Of a stretch of 33,936 nucleotides of DNA, positions 1 to 8,938 are shown piece after piece. Below the pieces are notes generated by a model that saw nothing but the letters and a program-made list of their open reading frames with translations, was not told the origin of the DNA and searched no databases. This DNA is from JAOTVV01 sp039591075 (lineage in GTDB: Bacteria; Gemmatimonadota; Gemmatimonadetes; Gemmatimonadales; GWC2-71-9), in contig JBDHEI010000033.1 of assembly GCA_039591075.1 (NCBI GenBank), positions 1 through 33,936 of the forward strand, in the 5' to 3' direction. Made by a program: the position numbers and the translations under genes. Within the stretch, counting starts at the first letter, position 1, and every line of letters starts with the position of its first letter.

Positions 1-1
1 G

Positions 2-535
2 CTGCTGGGGGCGGTGGCGCTCGTGGACCTACGAGGTCGGTGGCGTCACCCGCTCCTCATCGCTGCGGCGCTGCTGGTGCTGCCGCTGGCGTGGGGCACC
101 TGGCAGCGCAACCTTCTGTGGGCGGATACCTTCGCGCTGCATTGGGACACGGCGCAGAAGTCCCCGAACAAGTTCCGGCCCTGGTACAACCTCGGCACCC
201 TGCTCGGAGCCCATGGCCGAATTCAGGAGGCGCTCGAGCCGGCACGACGCGCGGTGGCGCTCCGTCCCGGCTTCTCTCCTGCGCACAACCAGCTCGGGAA
301 CGTCTACTACTTCCTGGGCCGTAAGGACGAGGCGCTCGGGGAGTATCGAGCCGCTGTGCGCTTGAACGGGCAGAATGCGGAAGCGGTGTACAATGTGGGG
401 ATGTTGCTGGAGGAGCAGGGGGACTTCCAGGCCGCGATCCCCTACTACGAACGCTTTGTTTCGATCGCTCCACCCGGCTTGGCGGCGCAGGTGCGTGAGG
501 TCCGGCAGCGACTGGCCAGGGAGCGCAGGCAGTAG
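2..535 (+). CDS. C-terminal part of a membrane/TPR protein (5' end outside window)
   Basis: The reading frame is open from the first bases, so the true start lies upstream and only about 177 residues are visible. The visible part begins with a hydrophobic membrane segment (residues about 15-32 of this fragment) and a W-rich link ending in RPWYNLGT. About three TPR units follow, with the signatures NLGTLLGAHGR, NQLGNVYYFLGR and YNVGMLLEEQGD. A last membrane helix followed by TPRs is the layout of polytopic PMT/TMTC-like membrane proteins with C-terminal TPR tails, so the missing N-terminus is probably polytopic. That is inference from layout. It lies 175 bp upstream of a methyltransferase in a glycan cluster, which fits a role in envelope glycosylation. 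No catalytic part is visible, so the function stays open. Confidence 0.8.
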   Translation: MLGAVALVDLRGRWRHPLLIAAALLVLPLAWGTWQRNLLWADTFALHWDTAQKSPNKFRPWYNLGTLLGAHGRIQEALEPARRAVALRPGFSPAHNQLGNVYYFLGRKDEALGEYRAAVRLNGQNAEAVYNVGMLLEEQGDFQAAIPYYERFVSIAPPGLAAQVREVRQRLARERRQ

Positions 536-671
536 TGACCTCCCCACATGGATCGCTCGTCACGACGATGCGGACGGTCTCCAGCAGCCGATTCACGCCG
601 CTGGGTGGTGTGAACGGGACTCGCCTGGCTCACGGTGATGTTCCGCGCTTGCTGCCCGACACCTGCAGTAA

Positions 672-697
672 GCTGTCGAGCGCAAGACATCGACAGC
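672..697. promoter_or_regulatory. Perfect 8-bp inverted repeat upstream of methyltransferase start
   Basis: Bases 672-679 (GCTGTCGA) and 690-697 (TCGACAGC) form a perfect inverted repeat with a 10-nt spacer. The second arm ends just before the GAGGCAGG ribosome-binding site of the gene starting at 711. It could be an operator, or an mRNA hairpin close to the ribosome site. There is no T-tract, so an intrinsic terminator is less likely. Confidence 0.4.
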
Positions 698-710
698 CCG
701 AGGCAGGCCA

Positions 711-1694
711 ATGAGTTTGATAAGCGAGCTATGTCCGTTCGTGGACCCAAGATCAGGTGCACTTCTGAAGGAGAGCCACAACACGCTCGTGAATAGTGAA
801 ACGGGCGACGCCGTGGCAACGATCGAGAAGGGAATACCGCGATTCGTGTCAGCTGCAGAGAACTACGCCGAGAGCTTCGGCTGGCAATGGAAGACGTGGT
901 CGGATGCACGAAGTGACAGTCGCAATCCGGGCCACAACCTGCGTCAGGTAATCCTCGAACGCACGCACTTCGAAAGCTTCGATCTCGATGGCGCGACACT
1001 CCTCGAATGTGGTATGGGGGGAGGGGACGATACGGAGATACTTCTGCAGATGCCGTTTCGTGAAGTACACGCCTTCGATATCAGCACCTCGGTGGAGCGC
1101 GCAAAGAAGTACTTGGACGATCCCCGTCTGACGATATCACAAGCATCAATCTACGCCATTCCGTATCCCGATCGGAGCTTTGACGTGGTCTATTGCCACA
1201 GGGTTCTTCAGCATACGCCCGATCCCACTGCTGCCCTTAGAGCGATTTGCAGAAAGGTGAAGCCGAACGGCATCTTGTTCGCTCACAGTTACAAACGATC
1301 GTGGCTGCATATGAACGAATGGAGATACAAGTATCGATGGATCACAAAAAGGCTTCGCCCTGAAACAGTGTACAGATATGTTTTGGATGTCGGCCCGACT
1401 CTGCACGAACTTGTGAACAGAATCTACGACACGCACGTCCTGAGAGCGCTCGCATACTGTTTCATACCGTTTTACTGCATCAGAGAGAGGGATTACCCTC
1501 ACTTGAACGACGAGCAGAGACTGGAAATGGCCCAGCACATCACATTCGATGCTCTTACCCCGTGGCACGACCATCCTGTACGACCCAGTGCATTCAGGGC
1601 TGTCCTTGAGGAAGAGGGGTTTGACATCATCCATTGGCACGAACATAGAGCTTCACCCATGTACTGCACCTCCGTATATGCGCCGGTCGCGTGA
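711..1694 (+). CDS. SAM-dependent class I methyltransferase with degenerate Trm112-like N-terminus
   Basis: This 327-residue protein starts with a CPF...G-I-P-R-F stretch (residues 8-45). That resembles the small Trm112-like zinc domain fused to many glycan-cluster methyltransferases, but only one of the usual paired cysteines is kept. An FGWQW motif follows. The Rossmann methyltransferase domain has motif I as LLECGMGGGDD (about residues 97-107), an acidic end of strand 2 (FDIS) and the FDVVYCHRVLQHTPDP motif typical of type 11 enzymes. The substrate is unknown; a sugar or lipid-linked glycan is likely from context. The start has a GAGG ribosome site 9-12 nt upstream. Base composition is visibly lower in GC than its neighbours (many AAG, ATA, TTT codons), which suggests recent acquisition. 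The next 250 bp to the flippase hold no convincing gene. Confidence 0.85.
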   Translation: MSLISELCPFVDPRSGALLKESHNTLVNSETGDAVATIEKGIPRFVSAAENYAESFGWQWKTWSDARSDSRNPGHNLRQVILERTHFESFDLDGATLLECGMGGGDDTEILLQMPFREVHAFDISTSVERAKKYLDDPRLTISQASIYAIPYPDRSFDVVYCHRVLQHTPDPTAALRAICRKVKPNGILFAHSYKRSWLHMNEWRYKYRWITKRLRPETVYRYVLDVGPTLHELVNRIYDTHVLRALAYCFIPFYCIRERDYPHLNDEQRLEMAQHITFDALTPWHDHPVRPSAFRAVLEEEGFDIIHWHEHRASPMYCTSVYAPVA

Positions 1695-1945
1695 TCTCGC
1701 AAACGCAGTAAGGGAGCATAGGAGCATTGCCTCGCCTGCGTATGCCAATCACCCGTTCTGCGTTCCACCTCTGCGGCGACGCGGAATCCGCGTGATCAAA
1801 GCGTCTGAGTCGTCAGCAAGTGGCGGGTCGCAAAGATCGCTCGACAAGCTAGACGATTCCCATCGCTCAGCCACCGGCGACCGGTGGATCGGGGGGGCTG
1901 CGGTGAGTCCGCTGAACGTAGGCAACGCTTGCTTCTGCCCGGGTA

Positions 1946-3334
1946 GTGGCTGAGGGGCGATTGGAACCCGTTGTCGGCCTCGTGCGACGGATCGGTCAGC
2001 CCTTCAATTGGCTCCGCGAGGAAGGGCGCCGAGCCGACCTGGCCCGAGGAGCCTCCGCAGCCTTCCTGATCCGCCTCGGCGGCATGGGTGCCGCCTTCCT
2101 AGTCCAGATCCTGATAGCCCGGGTTGCGGGCGTCAGTGGATTCGGCGAGTACACGTACGTCCTGTCCTGGGTGCTGCTCCTTTCGCTGTTCGCCCGCATC
2201 GGCCTCGACTCAGCTAGCCTGCGGTTCGTCGCTGGCTATTCCGCCACCAGTGATTGGGCGCGGCTGAGAGGCTTCGTCGTCCAGAGCCATCGCCTGACGT
2301 TCCTGGTCTCTGTGCTCGTTTCGGCGGTGGTGGCCGTGCTGGTGTCCATCCTCCGTGACAGACTGTCTCCGACCCTGTCAGTGACGGCGTGGATCGGCTG
2401 CGTCGCGCTGCCGGTGCTATGCCTCCTCCACCTCGAGAGTGCCAGCCTTCGCGGCCTCCGCGTGGTTGTCGCGTCACTGGTGCCCACGGAGCTGATCCGG
2501 CCCATAGCCCTGGGAGTCGTGGTTGTCCTTTGGTACTGGACTGCCGGGGCGCCGCTGAACGCACCGAACGCGATGTCGGCTCACCTGGTCGGGATCGCCT
2601 TGGCGCTCCTGGCCACAGCGGCGGCCATGCGCCGTCACCTGCCCTTCGAGGTCTCGGAGGTGAGGAGCACGATGCAGACGAGGGAATGGGTCAGGGTCGC
2701 CCTCCCCCTACTGCTGCTCAGCGGGATGCAGATGGTCATGGGCCAGGCCGATGTGCTGATGATCGGCGCACTCCTGGGCACCGACCAGGCCGGCATCTAC
2801 GCGGCTGCATCGCGCCTCGCACAGCTTCTGCCTTTTGGCTTGATCGCCGTGAACACCGTCATCGCACCGACCATTGCCGAGCTGTGGGTACAGAACCGGC
2901 GAGATCAGCTCCAGCGGGTGCTGACCGTGGCTGCCCGTGCCACCGCGGTGGCGACCGTCGGCCTCGCTCTGCTTCTGGCTCCCCTGGGCAGGTTCGCACT
3001 TGGCCTGTTCGGGCCGGACTTTGCCGCCGGACACGCGGCTCTGATGATTCTCATAGCCGGACAATTGACGTTGGCGGTGTCCGGCTCCGTGGGCTTCGTC
3101 ATGACGATGACGGGCCTGGAGGGAAAAGCGGCGTTCATCGCGGTGATGGTCGCTTCGTTGAATGTGGTCCTCAACGCTCTTCTCATTCCCGTCTTCGGCT
3201 TGGTCGGCGCCGCGCTCGCCACCGCCTGCACCGTCGTGATCTGGAACGGCGCCATGCTCCTTACCGTCGCACGACACCGGCGGCTCAACGCCTCCGTTTT
3301 CTCCGGGCGACCCGAACCGTCACCATCACATTGA
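1946..3334 (+). CDS. Polysaccharide/oligosaccharide flippase (Wzx/MOP superfamily)
   Basis: This 462-residue integral membrane protein has about 12 to 14 hydrophobic segments. The N-terminal amphipathic stretch and 'ADLARGASAAFLIRLGGMGAA' region precede the first helix, and a GFGEYTYVLSW motif follows, typical of polysaccharide-biosynthesis flippases of the MOP superfamily. Proteins of this family move undecaprenyl- or lipid-linked glycans across the inner membrane. The GTG at 1946 is the likely start; the upstream frame lacks a better one and there is no clear Shine-Dalgarno site. It ends 16 bp before the asparagine synthetase-like gene, so the two are probably co-transcribed with the glycosyltransferases downstream. 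The identity of the exported glycan cannot be read from sequence. Confidence 0.9.
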   Translation: MAEGRLEPVVGLVRRIGQPFNWLREEGRRADLARGASAAFLIRLGGMGAAFLVQILIARVAGVSGFGEYTYVLSWVLLLSLFARIGLDSASLRFVAGYSATSDWARLRGFVVQSHRLTFLVSVLVSAVVAVLVSILRDRLSPTLSVTAWIGCVALPVLCLLHLESASLRGLRVVVASLVPTELIRPIALGVVVVLWYWTAGAPLNAPNAMSAHLVGIALALLATAAAMRRHLPFEVSEVRSTMQTREWVRVALPLLLLSGMQMVMGQADVLMIGALLGTDQAGIYAAASRLAQLLPFGLIAVNTVIAPTIAELWVQNRRDQLQRVLTVAARATAVATVGLALLLAPLGRFALGLFGPDFAAGHAALMILIAGQLTLAVSGSVGFVMTMTGLEGKAAFIAVMVASLNVVLNALLIPVFGLVGAALATACTVVIWNGAMLLTVARHRRLNASVFSGRPEPSPSH

Positions 3335-3350
3335 TTCGATCGGCTTAGGA

Positions 3351-5084
3351 ATGTGTGGAATCGTCGGTGGCACCAACCCTGACTGGGACTACACGGCGGC
3401 TGTCGACGCCCTCACCCACCGTGGACCCGATTCACGTCAGATCGTGACCCGGGGAAGCGTGACCTTGGGGTTCTCCCGGCTGGCGATCATCGATCTTCGG
3501 GATGTCGCCAACCAGCCGATGGCGTCTGCCGATGAGCAGGTATGGCTGGTCTTCAATGGCGAGATCTACGGGTATCGGGAACTGCGCGTGTTGCTCCGGG
3601 ACAAGGGTCATCGCTTCCGTACGGAGTCGGACACGGAGGTCTTGCTAGCGGCGTACCTCGAGTGGGGCGATGCCTTCGTCGAGCGGCTCGACGGCATGTT
3701 CGCGATCGCGTTGCTGGACGAGCGGAGCCGTCAACTTCGCCTCTACCGGGACCACTGCGGCATCAAGCCCCTGTACTACTATTGGGATGGTCATCAGCTC
3801 GCCTTCGCGTCGGAACTCGGCGCGCTCGAGACCTTGTGCCTGAGTTCGGCGCTTCAAACCGATCCGACCGCGCTTTGGGACTTCTTGACCTACCGCTACG
3901 TCCCAAGCCCTAAGTCGCTGTACAACGACGTCTTCAAGTTGCCGCCGGCCCATCGCTTGATCCTGGATCTGGAGACCCGTGCCTTTGTGGCGAAGGGTCC
4001 CTACTGGCAGGTCGACGACGTGGTGAACACGGCTCCCGACATCGGCCCGGACCGGGCAGGCGAGGACGTAAGGGCTCTCATCACCCGATCGGTGGCGGAC
4101 CAGACCATCGCCGACGTCCCATTGGGGTTCTTCCTGTCAGGGGGGGTGGACTCCAGCGTCGTGGTGGCCGCGGCGGCCCAGACCCACCAGCACCCGAAGA
4201 CGTTCACCATCGGCTTCGAGCCCCGCGGGCACGATGAGACTCCCTTCGCCCGGCTTGTGGCCCAGCGATTCGGAACGGACCACGTCGAGACCATTTACCC
4301 GCCCACAGCTCCGGGAGAGTTCGCGCGTCTGCGCGATTGGTTCGCCGAACCCTTCGCTGACACCTCTGCCTTCCCTACCTTCTGCGTGTCCGAAGCGGCG
4401 AGAGCCTCGGTCACTGTGGCCCTCACCGGTGATGGGGGCGATGAACTCTTCGGAGGCTATCGCTGGTATGGCCAATTCAGCTGGATGCGCCATCTGGCCC
4501 ACGGTTTCGCCGGGTCGCTGTGTGGGTGGCTGGATAGCGTCAAGCGATCGTGGGCGCGGAGTTCACTGGCCCGGCGGGCAGCCAACCTCGTGGCCGTGGT
4601 CGGAGACGACGACCTCGCTCTGTACACGCGCCTCATGGGTGGGATGACGCGAGCCGAGAAGAGACCCTACCAAGACCTGCTCGAGATTCCGGACGACTAC
4701 GACGACTACTGGTTCTTCCGGCGGTACTGGCGTCACGATCTCGACCTCATGACCCGGCTGCAAGTGCTCGACTTTCACACATTCCTTCCCGAAGATATCC
4801 TGACCAAGGTCGACCGGACCAGCATGGCCAACTCCCTTGAGGTCCGGGTTCCGCTGCTGAGCCGTCGCCTTGTCGAGTATGCGTTCTCCCTATCCTCCGA
4901 GACCCGCTGCCCTTCAGGCAAGCCCAAAGGGCTGCTGAAGAAGGCGTTCCGATCTCACCTTCCCGAGGCTATCCTGCGGCGGGGCAAACGCGGCTTCTCC
5001 ACACCACCCGACTATGTTCCGGGCGGCCGGACCAAGCGGATCCAGGAGGTAGTGTTGGCCGAGCTTTTCGATGTGCAGCCGTGA
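3351..5084 (+). CDS. asnB: Asparagine synthetase (glutamine-hydrolysing), AsnB type
   Basis: This 577-residue enzyme couples glutamine hydrolysis to ATP-dependent amidation of an aspartate-like carboxylate. The start is fixed by the N-terminal nucleophile: Met is followed at once by Cys2 (MCGIVGG). The class II glutaminase domain shows THRGPDS and FSRLAIIDL. The synthetase domain has the ATP-pyrophosphatase loop SGGVDSS at residues 263-269 and the conserved EVRVPLLS motif near the C-terminus. Length and layout are those of AsnB. It sits between a flippase and a GT4 glycosyltransferase. AsnB homologues in glycan clusters are often thought to amidate a sugar acid or similar group rather than make free asparagine; that is inference here. 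There is almost no spacing for a Shine-Dalgarno site, so translation may be coupled to the flippase gene. Confidence 0.95.
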   Translation: MCGIVGGTNPDWDYTAAVDALTHRGPDSRQIVTRGSVTLGFSRLAIIDLRDVANQPMASADEQVWLVFNGEIYGYRELRVLLRDKGHRFRTESDTEVLLAAYLEWGDAFVERLDGMFAIALLDERSRQLRLYRDHCGIKPLYYYWDGHQLAFASELGALETLCLSSALQTDPTALWDFLTYRYVPSPKSLYNDVFKLPPAHRLILDLETRAFVAKGPYWQVDDVVNTAPDIGPDRAGEDVRALITRSVADQTIADVPLGFFLSGGVDSSVVVAAAAQTHQHPKTFTIGFEPRGHDETPFARLVAQRFGTDHVETIYPPTAPGEFARLRDWFAEPFADTSAFPTFCVSEAARASVTVALTGDGGDELFGGYRWYGQFSWMRHLAHGFAGSLCGWLDSVKRSWARSSLARRAANLVAVVGDDDLALYTRLMGGMTRAEKRPYQDLLEIPDDYDDYWFFRRYWRHDLDLMTRLQVLDFHTFLPEDILTKVDRTSMANSLEVRVPLLSRRLVEYAFSLSSETRCPSGKPKGLLKKAFRSHLPEAILRRGKRGFSTPPDYVPGGRTKRIQEVVLAELFDVQP

Positions 5085-5106
5085 GCGAGCGATGTAGACT
5101 CCAGCG

Positions 5107-6225
5107 ATGAGGATTCTCTACCTGTCTGGCGCCGCCATCCCATCCACGTCCGCCAATAGCGTGCAGGTCATGAAGATGTGTCAGGCCTTGGCCGCGAACG
5201 GCCATGACGCCCGGCTCGTCGCCCGGGCGGGCTCGCCACAGACCAGAGACAGTCATGCCTACTACGGCGTTGCACCGTCCTTCACCCTCGAGCTGATTCC
5301 GCGGTACAGGGCGTTGAGTGGCCTGCGCTTCACACTCGGCGCGGCGAGGGTAGCCAAGCAAGTGGGTGGTCTCGATCTGATCTATGCCCGGCACTTGCCA
5401 AGCCTGGCTCTTGCCGCGAACACCGGAATTCCCTTCGTCGTCGAGATGCACGCGGTGCCCTCGCCGCTGCAGCGGGTACTGTTCATGTCTCTGCTGCGCC
5501 GGCCGGGCCTGACTCGGGTGATCTCGATCTCGCGGGCGCTGTCCGCGGAGCTGAGCGCGCGGTTTCCCACTCTGCCATCCCAAAGGTGCGTCGTGGTCCC
5601 CGACGCCGCAGATCCGCCCCAGGAACCGGAGAGTCCAGTCGACTTCGGCACGGGTGAGCCCGCTCTGCGTGTCGGCTACGTCGGCCATCTGTACGCGGGG
5701 AAAGGCATGGAGGTGATTGCCGCCATTGCCCCACGTATGCAGGACGTGGAGTTTCACGTCGTGGGTGGTCGGGAACGGGATGTCGCCTTCTGGCAGCGAC
5801 GGGTGGAAGGCACGCCCAACATCTTCCTCCACGGCTTCGTTCCGCCCGCCGAAGCCGACGCGTTCAGACTCGGTGTAGATGTGTTGGTGGCGCCGTATCA
5901 GGAGCGGGTCGGGCAAGCGGGAGGCTCACGGGACATCTCCAAGTGGATGTCCCCACTCAAGATCTTTGAGTACATGGCCGCACGGAAGCCAATCATCGCC
6001 TCCGATCTGCCCGTCCTCCGGGAGGTGCTCACGGACGACGGGAACGCGCTGTTGGTGGACCCGGGGGATACTGATGCCTGGATCGCCGCCATCCAGCGAC
6101 TCAAGAACGGCGAGCTACGGCGGCGACTGGCGGAGGCAGCCTACGCGGACTTTGAGAGATGCTACACGTGGCGCCAGCGTGCTCGCCTTGCGCTAGCCGA
6201 TCTCCCAGCGGTGAGGCACGCGTGA
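5107..6225 (+). CDS. Glycosyltransferase family 4 (GT-B fold)
   Basis: This 372-residue protein begins MRILYLSGAAIPST, the usual first beta strand of GT4 enzymes. It has the N-terminal acceptor domain (about residues 1-175) and the C-terminal nucleotide-sugar domain with RVGYVGHLYAGKGME. The donor-site region reads FEYMAARKPIIASDLPVLREVL followed by NALLVDPGD. Such enzymes transfer a sugar from a nucleotide-sugar donor to a lipid-linked or growing glycan on the cytoplasmic face of the membrane. It follows asnB by 22 bp. Its stop overlaps the GTG of the next methyltransferase gene (GTGA), showing translational coupling. Donor and acceptor specificity are not readable. Confidence 0.92.
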   Translation: MRILYLSGAAIPSTSANSVQVMKMCQALAANGHDARLVARAGSPQTRDSHAYYGVAPSFTLELIPRYRALSGLRFTLGAARVAKQVGGLDLIYARHLPSLALAANTGIPFVVEMHAVPSPLQRVLFMSLLRRPGLTRVISISRALSAELSARFPTLPSQRCVVVPDAADPPQEPESPVDFGTGEPALRVGYVGHLYAGKGMEVIAAIAPRMQDVEFHVVGGRERDVAFWQRRVEGTPNIFLHGFVPPAEADAFRLGVDVLVAPYQERVGQAGGSRDISKWMSPLKIFEYMAARKPIIASDLPVLREVLTDDGNALLVDPGDTDAWIAAIQRLKNGELRRRLAEAAYADFERCYTWRQRARLALADLPAVRHA

Positions 6226-6968
6226 CCAGGCCCTCCCCTGACTCTGTGAAGCCGCGGTACCACCTTCCCTCGGACTACGAACCGAATCGGAGCCGGGGAG
6301 ATGCCCCGCTCAGTGGAGAGTACTGGTCCAAGCGGCGGTTGCGCCTCAGCAACCGCTATCAGTACGGCGTCTACCGGTTCGCACGGAAGCTCGCCGAGGA
6401 CATCGCCGCTCGAACGGTTCTGGACTTGGGCTGCGGGCTCGCCACGAAGCTGAATCGGTTCTTCGACGAGCGCTTTCATCTGATTGGCGTGGACACCGAC
6501 GAGGCTGTGGCGCTTTGCCGGCGCCTTCATCGGCGCGGTAACTATGTGAGTCTCGACCTTGATGACCCGACGGTGAGCATCGAGAGGCTGCCGGCGCGGC
6601 CAGACCTGGTGATCTGCGCGGATGTCATCGAACATGTGGAGCGCCCGGACGTGCTGCTGCGTCTTTGCCGGGGAATGGCCGAGAGGGGAGCGCCGATCGT
6701 ACTGAGCACTCCGTGTCGACACCGCCTCATGGGACCGGTGGCGCGCCGCCCATCGAATCCCGAGCATGTGCGGGAGTGGAGCCAGGAAGAACTCCGGCGG
6801 TACGTCGAGGGGCATGGTCTAACGGTGACCGACCAGCGCCTGATGAAGCCGTTTCAGTTCGGCTTCGATCTGATGACTGCCTCCTTTCTCGTCAACCGGC
6901 TTCGCCGTCGCCTCCCGGTTACGACCAGTCAGGTTCTCACGCTTCGGGCGCATTGGGCTCGCCGATAG
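6222..6968 (+). CDS. SAM-dependent methyltransferase (type 11/12 like)
   Basis: This is a 248-residue class I methyltransferase. The GTG at 6222 is chosen because it overlaps the stop of the glycosyltransferase gene in a GTGA arrangement; the frame extends upstream, but only within the previous gene. Motif I is VLDLGCGLATKL, followed by a GVDTDE acidic loop, then LVICADVIEHVERPD and a strand with PIVLSTP. The conserved S-P-E-H-V-like region (NPEHVREWSQEEL) is typical of methyltransferases acting on small or lipid-linked molecules in glycan loci. The target is unknown. The gene ends tail to tail with a minus-strand methyltransferase, with a 32-bp overlap of the coding ends. Confidence 0.88.
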   Translation: MTRPSPDSVKPRYHLPSDYEPNRSRGDAPLSGEYWSKRRLRLSNRYQYGVYRFARKLAEDIAARTVLDLGCGLATKLNRFFDERFHLIGVDTDEAVALCRRLHRRGNYVSLDLDDPTVSIERLPARPDLVICADVIEHVERPDVLLRLCRGMAERGAPIVLSTPCRHRLMGPVARRPSNPEHVREWSQEELRRYVEGHGLTVTDQRLMKPFQFGFDLMTASFLVNRLRRRLPVTTSQVLTLRAHWARR

Positions 6969-7653
6969 GCTTCTCACAGAGCACGTAGTACCCGGTGGTC
7001 ATGATGTGGCCGTCCTCAACGCCGATCCACTTCGATCCGTATTCACGAGTGATGACGAAGGAGAACAGTTGGGTAATCCGGGCGGCCACGAACCACACGA
7101 TGTTGAGCAGCAGCGACCCCAAGGTCCGACACTGAAAGCCAATGCGCTGGTACAGAACGGCCACGGCTTCGAGCGTGTTGCTCTCCTCCTCGATCTCCAA
7201 GATCTCAAAGCACTGCAGTAGGTGGCGGAGGCCGTACTTCGTGTAACGGTAGTAGTCACCGGGGGCTTCATGGATGGGGAAGATGAAGCGCGTAGTGAGA
7301 ATCAACCTTCCGCCGGGCTTGAGCACCCGATGGATCTCGTCGATGGCGCGCGTGGGTGTATGCAGATGCTCCAAGACTTCGGAACACAGGACGCACTCGA
7401 ACTGCTCGTCCTCGAAGGTGCCTAGGTCGTGGGCGTCACCAACAATATGGACGGCAGGTCCCGGTTGGACGTCGAATCCTATTCTATGAGGGAAATAGTC
7501 TGCATACGGCCCGGCGCCACAGCCCAGATCCAATGTTGTGGCTTCCGTTGCGTTGCGGCTTACGAAGTCGCGCACTCGTGGCTGTGGAATTTGGCTGGTG
7601 ACACCAAGCAGGTCCGTCAGCGCGAGCACCTTTCTAGTTAGAGCGTTGGCCAT
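6937..7653 (-). CDS. SAM-dependent methyltransferase, paralogue A
   Basis: This is a 238-residue class I methyltransferase. The ATG at 7653 (MANALTRK) is preferred over a frame extension to 7734, because upstream residues do not look conserved and an AGG-type ribosome site lies near. Motif I is TLDLGCGAGPYADYF, with GFDV as the acidic strand and CVLCSEVLEHLHTP as the post-motif region. The distinctive block IHEAPGDYYRYTKYGL follows LKPGGRLILTT. The same block occurs in the methyltransferase at 8939-9649, so the two are paralogues flanking one glycosyltransferase. The C-terminal third has a hydrophobic stretch, which may allow contact with the membrane and a lipid-linked substrate. It is last in a minus-strand set. 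Confidence 0.88.
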   Translation of the reverse strand: MANALTRKVLALTDLLGVTSQIPQPRVRDFVSRNATEATTLDLGCGAGPYADYFPHRIGFDVQPGPAVHIVGDAHDLGTFEDEQFECVLCSEVLEHLHTPTRAIDEIHRVLKPGGRLILTTRFIFPIHEAPGDYYRYTKYGLRHLLQCFEILEIEEESNTLEAVAVLYQRIGFQCRTLGSLLLNIVWFVAARITQLFSFVITREYGSKWIGVEDGHIMTTGYYVLCEKPIGEPNAPEA

Positions 7654-7788
7654 GTTACCTGGCTTCAGATTAGCTGTTAGGAACAAGCAGTACGTGTTGT
7701 TTGCTTGCTCTCTCGCAAGCGGCTCCATGGACATGCTTGACCATAGTGTCCGGGAGCGGGATTGGCTGCTGTGCGTGATGCACTAAGC

Positions 7789-8916
7789 TCACAGTGCCAC
7801 CCTGAAAGACCGTCTAGACGTTGACACGACTAGGTTCTCCCAGCTCTTGACAAGACTGGCTTGGTCGAAAATGCGTCGCGCTCGCTCGCGGGCAGCAGCC
7901 CCCATTGCTCGGCGTCGGTCGGGATCACCCAGCAAACCCGCCACCGCGGTGCCGATCCCGTGCACATCGCCGACGGGAACTAACAGCCCGGTGGCCTCAT
8001 CGTTGACGATTTCACTCGGGCCATGCGGGCACCGCGTGGCCACCGCCGGGAGTCCCAGGCCCTGTGCCTCAATCAGGGCGTTCGGCAGCCCCTCATGGTC
8101 GCTCGTCATGAGGAAGAGGTCGGCCTGCCTGAGGACGGCATGCGGGTTCTCCACAAAGCCCAGCCACCGGACATGGTTGGCGACGCCGAGGTTGGTCGCA
8201 AGCCGCTCGAGCCGTCGCCGCTCCGGACCGTCGCCGCAGACCCACAGCTCGGCTTCGACGGCTTCGCGAATACGCCTGAAGGCTCGCAGCATCACGTCGT
8301 ACCGCTTCTGCGGAAAGAGACGCCCGACCGCGACAACCACCGATCCCTGTGCGGGCCTCCGAATAGGAGAAGGCTCACCTGCCAGTCGGTCGATGGCTTC
8401 GAAGTCCGTGGGATTGCCAATCACCTCAACTCGGTCGCGCAGCACGGGGTAGCACTCGGCGACCTCGCCGGCGAGACCACGCGAGTTGGCAACGACGGCG
8501 TTTGCGCGCCCGTATACGCGCTTGGCGGCCCAGCCGCGGAGCCCGCGGTCGTGCAGTCGCGGGCTGTTGCCGATGCGTGCGACCCACGGGAGTGTGAGCG
8601 CCGGGTCCCGCAGGGCCCATCCGGTGAGCAGGTTGGTGGCGTTGACGTTGCTCAACACCAGATCGGGCTGCTCCCTCGCGATGAGGTTTGCCAAGCGGCC
8701 TGCCGCAGTCATGAAGTCAAGCGTTCCGCGATACCCAAGATGATGTACGGTCACGTCGTCGGGCATTGGGAAGCCAATGTCATGGCGCAGGAGGCAGAGC
8801 GACGGCTGGATCTTCGTTCGGTCGAAATGCTCGAGGAGCGTGCTGGTCACACGCTGCGCGCCGCCCCTACTCAGGGTGGTGCTGACGATCAGCACGTGCA
8901 AGGGACGCTGGTTCAT
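7789..8916 (-). CDS. Glycosyltransferase family 4
   Basis: This 375-residue GT-B fold enzyme starts at the ATG at 8916, giving MNQRPLHVLIVSTTLSRGG; an upstream frame extension would overlap the preceding gene. The STTLSRGGAQRVTSTL stretch is the glycine-rich N-terminal loop of GT4 enzymes. The C-terminal domain has VVAVGRLFPQKRYDVMLRAF, then LMTSDHEGLPNALIEAQGLGLPAVAT and GPSEIV...TGLLVPVGD, the donor-binding E-x7-E region. It lies 22 bp after the methyltransferase at 8939-9649 and 135 bp before the other methyltransferase, so the three are likely one unit. The sugar is unknown. Confidence 0.93.
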   Translation of the reverse strand: MNQRPLHVLIVSTTLSRGGAQRVTSTLLEHFDRTKIQPSLCLLRHDIGFPMPDDVTVHHLGYRGTLDFMTAAGRLANLIAREQPDLVLSNVNATNLLTGWALRDPALTLPWVARIGNSPRLHDRGLRGWAAKRVYGRANAVVANSRGLAGEVAECYPVLRDRVEVIGNPTDFEAIDRLAGEPSPIRRPAQGSVVVAVGRLFPQKRYDVMLRAFRRIREAVEAELWVCGDGPERRRLERLATNLGVANHVRWLGFVENPHAVLRQADLFLMTSDHEGLPNALIEAQGLGLPAVATRCPHGPSEIVNDEATGLLVPVGDVHGIGTAVAGLLGDPDRRRAMGAAARERARRIFDQASLVKSWENLVVSTSRRSFRVAL

Positions 8917-8938
8917 CCGCTGTGCAACCGAGGCTCGG

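Noticed and set aside
1549..1953. Possible 134-residue gene between methyltransferase and flippase
   Set aside because: It overlaps the methyltransferase end in another frame and shows no protein-like pattern; the 1695-1945 gap appears non-coding.
2389..3348. Open frame of 319 codons overlapping the flippase
   Set aside because: It is an alternative frame of the flippase gene with G/R/P-rich composition typical of GC-rich shadows.
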